Part shown: positions 61,189 through 64,000 of the stretch, piece by piece
How the letters are laid out: each line of letters begins with the position of its first letter
Numbering within the stretch: the first letter of the stretch is position 1
Origin: Armatimonadota bacterium
GTDB lineage: Bacteria; Armatimonadota; Zipacnadia; JAUWAU01
Direction of reading: 5' to 3'
Assembly: GCA_030601885.1 (NCBI GenBank)
Contig: JAUWAU010000031.1
Coordinates: 18,473-82,472 of the forward strand
Length of the DNA: 64,000 bases
Position numbers and translations under genes: made by a program
Notes under the pieces: generated by a model
Databases searched by the model: none
What the model was told of the DNA's origin: nothing
The model's input: the letters and a program-made list of their open reading frames with translations, nothing else

Positions 61189-62238
61189 ATGACCCCGAGA
61201 GCCAGAGTCGAGGCCATCCTGCGGGGCAAGCCCGCGGATAAGGTCCCGTTCACCATCTACGAGAGCAAGATCCCGCAGTGCTCCATCGAGCGGCAACTGC
61301 GCCACGATGGGCTGTGCATCGTGAACCGCAGGTACTCGGTCGTGAGCGGCGGCAGTCCCAACGTCACCAGCGAGACGCACTCGTACGTGGAGGACGGAAC
61401 GCGATACGATCGCACGGTGTACAAGACGCCGATGGGCGAGCTGTCTACGCTGTCCATTCCGGCAGGCTTCACCTCGTGGCGTCAAGAGCGGCTCTTCAAG
61501 AGGCCAGAGGACTACAAGGTGCTCTTGTTCATGGCCGAGGACCGGCAGTTCCGGCCGAACTACGAGAGCGTGTTGACGGCGCAGGAGTGGCTCGGAGAGG
61601 ACGTCATCCTGCGGGGCGCCATCGGCTCCACCCCGCTGCACGAGATAATGATCGGCTACATGGGCCTGGAGGTGTTCGCGGTGGAGTGGGCGGAGCGGCG
61701 GGACGAGATAATGAAGCTGTACGATGCCCTCGTGGAGCAGCGCCGGAAGGTGTATCCCCTCCTGGCGGAGTCCCCGCTCATGCACTTCAACTACGGCGGC
61801 AACGAGACGGCGGACGTCATGGGTCGGGAGCGTTTCGAGGAGTTTGTGGTGCCCCACTACGACGAGGCCGCCGAGCATCTGCACAAGTACGGCAAACTCA
61901 TCGGCGCGCACCTGGACGGCAACAACAAGATCTGGGCGCAGGCAGTGGCCGATTCGGCCCTGGACTACGTGGAGGCCTTCTCCCCCGCTCCCGATACGGA
62001 CATGAGCCTTCAGGATGCCATAGAGGCGTGGCCCGACAAAGTGCTCTGGATCAACTTCCCCTCCTCAGTGCACTTGTGGCCCATCCCTGAGATCGAAGAG
62101 ACCACGCAACAGCTCCTGCGCGATGCCGGCGGCCGCCTCATCATCGGCATCACGGAGGACATCCCCGCCGACCGGTGGCAGCAGAATCTCCTGGCGATCT
62201 CTCGAGTGATAAGTGCAGAGGGACGGCTCGACAAGTAA
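61189..62238 (+). CDS. Uroporphyrinogen decarboxylase-fold protein (URO-D/methyltransferase-like)
   Basis: 349 aa from ATG 61189 (MTPRARVEAILRGKPADKVP). That N-terminus (R..R..A.L.G...DRVP) is the hallmark of the URO-D family. Later segments HFNYGGNETADVMGRERFEE, VVPHYDEAAEHLHKYGKLIG, AHLDGN and YVEAFSPAPDTDMSLQDAIE agree. The usual substrate Asp/Arg signature of HemE is not evident. Members outside haem operons are frequent in planctomycete-like genomes and in corrinoid methyltransferase systems; function here is unknown. Divergent from the ROK gene. Confidence 0.83.
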   Translation: MTPRARVEAILRGKPADKVPFTIYESKIPQCSIERQLRHDGLCIVNRRYSVVSGGSPNVTSETHSYVEDGTRYDRTVYKTPMGELSTLSIPAGFTSWRQERLFKRPEDYKVLLFMAEDRQFRPNYESVLTAQEWLGEDVILRGAIGSTPLHEIMIGYMGLEVFAVEWAERRDEIMKLYDALVEQRRKVYPLLAESPLMHFNYGGNETADVMGRERFEEFVVPHYDEAAEHLHKYGKLIGAHLDGNNKIWAQAVADSALDYVEAFSPAPDTDMSLQDAIEAWPDKVLWINFPSSVHLWPIPEIEETTQQLLRDAGGRLIIGITEDIPADRWQQNLLAISRVISAEGRLDK

Positions 62239-62526
62239 CCGGCGCATCCGCTGAGAGCACACCGGGCGTGCGCCGATCCTCGACGTGACATTGGCGTGCC
62301 CTGACCCGCGAGTGTAGCGAAAAGCTTACATGCGGCGAGCAGGACCGTGAAGCAGACACGCGGAAGTGTTAATCACTGGGCGTTTAAGAAGGATACTCCC
62401 CAGAAGTCGGCCTGCACATGGCGGCTCCATTGGTACGGTATCGCAACGGGCCGTCGGGAACGGCCCCGATGCGTCGGTACATCGCCCAGGCATTGCGCGG
62501 GCAGTTGACTGCGAGGAGGAGTGGCT

Positions 62527-64000
62527 ATGCGACGGGTTATTCTCACGACAGGAATCTTGTGTGGTGTAGTCTGTCTGGTCGCTGCCGGAGTATGCGCAGC
62601 CGACGCCTGGTATTTGCAGACGATGGACAGCACCGGCGACGTGGGGCGGTACACCTCGGTCGCCCTGCATGCCAGCGGCTATCCGCACATAAGCTACTGG
62701 GACCGCACCAACGACGACCTGAAATACGCCGCCTGGAACGGCAGCAGTTGGGACATCCAGACGGTGGACAGCGCCGGCCGCGTCGGCCAGTACACTTCCC
62801 TGGCCCTGGACGCCCGCGGCTATCCGCGCATAAGCTACCTCGAGTCTACGCCCAACGACGACCTCAAGTACGCCGCCTGGAACGGCAGCAGTTGGGACAT
62901 CCAGACGGTGGACAGCGCCGGCCAGGTCGGCTACTACACCTCCCTCGCCCTGGACGCCAGCGGTTATCCGCACATAAGCTACTTCAACCGCAGCAACAGC
63001 GACCTTAAGTACGCCGCATGGAACGGCAGCGGTTGGGACATCCAGACGGTGGACAGCGCCGGCCAGGTCGGCTATTTCACCTCCCTGGCGCTGGACGCCA
63101 GCGGCTATCCGCGCATAAGCTACTGGGACCGCACCAACGACGACCTGAAATACGTCTCCTGGAAGGGGAGCAGTTGGGACATCCAGACGGTGGACAGCGC
63201 CGGCCGCGTCGGCGAGTGCACTTCCCTGGCCCTGGACGCCAGCGGCTATCCGCGCATAAGCTACATCGACTACACCAACTACGACCTCAAGTACGCCGCC
63301 TGGAACGGCAGCAGTTGGGACATCCAGACGGTGGACAGCGACGGCCGGACGACCACCTCCCTGGCGCTGGACGCCAAAGGCTATCCGCATATAAGCTACT
63401 ACGGCAGCGGCAACCTCAAATACGCCGCCTGGAACGGCAGCAGTTGGGATATCGAGGTGGCGGACAGCGCCCGCTTCGTCGCCGTGTACACCTCTCTGGC
63501 CCTGGACGCCACCGGCTATCCGCGCGTAAGCTACTACGATGAGACCAACCAGGACCTCAAGTACGCCACCACGCGGGCGCCAGCGGAGGCGTCGCACGAG
63601 CTGCCGGCCACCGGCTACTACATGATCTCCTTCCCGCTGACGCCCACGTTGGCCACGCCACACGACCTGCTCTCCGACGACTTGGGCGACGGGAATTACT
63701 ACATGTGGCGCTGGGAAACGGGCGGGTATCAGACCGTACCGACCAGCGCCCCGGCATCTCAAACCACCACGCTCGACATTCGGGAGGGGTTTTGGCTGCT
63801 GGCCCAAGCGGCCACGCTGGACGTGGACGTGGGTGGCACGCTGCCGCACGGCGATCAGTCCATCCCGCTGCAGACGGGCTGGAACATGGTGGCCGCGCCG
63901 TACGAAGCCACCATGGACAGCCTGCTCGTGGACAACGCCGGCGACGTGCGGAGCCTGGAGGAGGCGGCATTAGCCAACTGGGTCCTGGCCACGTTCTATT
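62527..64000 (+). CDS. Secreted seven-repeat probable beta-propeller protein (partial, runs off window)
   Basis: At least 491 codons with AGGAGGAG before the ATG. Signal peptide residues 1-25 (LVAAGVCAADA). Seven repeats of ~45-50 aa follow, each built as SWDIQTVDSAGxVGxYTSLA / LDASGYPxISYxDxTNxDLK / YAAWNGS, residues ~27-365. Seven such units suggest a seven-bladed propeller. Repeat 6 is shortened and repeat 7 is diverged (IEVADSARFVAVYTSLALDA). After the repeats comes a beta-rich part (ELPATGYYMISFPLTPTLAT, REGFWLLAQAATLDVDVGGT, PLQTGWNMVAAPYEATMDSL). The DNA repeats are close enough to keep the opposite strand open as well. Confidence 0.85.
   Translation, partial: MRRVILTTGILCGVVCLVAAGVCAADAWYLQTMDSTGDVGRYTSVALHASGYPHISYWDRTNDDLKYAAWNGSSWDIQTVDSAGRVGQYTSLALDARGYPRISYLESTPNDDLKYAAWNGSSWDIQTVDSAGQVGYYTSLALDASGYPHISYFNRSNSDLKYAAWNGSGWDIQTVDSAGQVGYFTSLALDASGYPRISYWDRTNDDLKYVSWKGSSWDIQTVDSAGRVGECTSLALDASGYPRISYIDYTNYDLKYAAWNGSSWDIQTVDSDGRTTTSLALDAKGYPHISYYGSGNLKYAAWNGSSWDIEVADSARFVAVYTSLALDATGYPRVSYYDETNQDLKYATTRAPAEASHELPATGYYMISFPLTPTLATPHDLLSDDLGDGNYYMWRWETGGYQTVPTSAPASQTTTLDIREGFWLLAQAATLDVDVGGTLPHGDQSIPLQTGWNMVAAPYEATMDSLLVDNAGDVRSLEEAALANWVLATFY

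Noticed and set aside
62326..63849. 507-codon minus-strand frame with regular Val/Ala-rich repeats opposite the propeller gene.
   Set aside because: The repeats are simply the complement of the blade repeats. It has no good start context, while the plus-strand frame has AGGAGGAG, a signal peptide and blade-like motifs.

Overview
The window is GC-rich, densely coded bacterial DNA. Gene content is typical of a free-living, polysaccharide-scavenging heterotroph of the Armatimonadota/Planctomycetota type or a similar uncultured lineage. The pointers are H-x9-DG pseudopilins with the 'LFP.F...RE.AR...CLSN.KQI' signature, many secreted proteins, sulfatases, a heparinase-like lyase, Gfo/Idh/MocA oxidoreductases, URO-D-like and ROK proteins, and long intergenic regions with hairpin repeats. 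No rRNA, tRNA or ribosomal protein gene was seen, so a phylum call is only an inference.

Layout. 1-2.0 kb: the end of an MBOAT acyltransferase and its SGNH partner (polysaccharide O-acetylation). 2-3 kb: a decayed hicBA pair and a YjbQ gene. 3-5.7 kb: ECF sigma factor, an unusual anti-sigma/pseudopilin/DUF4349 fusion, and a stand-alone pseudopilin. 6-7.3 kb: an acetyl-CoA synthetase remnant and a DUF4019 lipoprotein. 7.4-9.5 kb: class III aminotransferase plus amidohydrolase. 9.7-14.1 kb: HNH nuclease, a compact fused beta/beta'-like RNA polymerase, and an ECF sigma factor. 14.2-20.8 kb: atypical sulfatase, secretin-like protein, GH4, a REP-associated transposase between two REP clusters, aldo/keto reductase, DUF1080. 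20.9-34 kb: RidA-like protein, a membrane protein/cytochrome c pair, two carboxypeptidase-regulatory-domain proteins, and twin HEAT/TPR proteins. 34-48.3 kb: secreted carbohydrate-active and hypothetical proteins, including a heparinase-like lyase and a CehA-type hydrolase. 48.8-62.2 kb: two Gfo/Idh/MocA proteins, CbiM and a PDGLE protein, GNAT, TldD/TldE, a Cys-type sulfatase, ROK and a URO-D-like protein. The window ends inside a repeat-rich, probable seven-bladed propeller protein.

The most striking feature is at 10.4-14.1 kb. A 188-aa ECF sigma factor overlaps by 4 bp (ATGA) a 1,028-aa protein that carries, in one chain, recognisable motifs of both catalytic subunits of cellular RNA polymerase. 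These include the beta-type double-psi barrel with both lysines, the beta' NGDFDGDQ metal-binding loop, and F-loop and bridge-helix-like segments. It has less than half the usual combined length, and I see no zinc ribbon, jaw or canonical trigger loop. The pair looks like a dedicated, self-contained transcription system.

Decay and repeat activity are also evident: the hicBA, acs, YjbQ and metallophosphoesterase remnants, a REP/RAYT unit, two long inverted-repeat elements, a 106-bp direct repeat, and small hairpin repeats.
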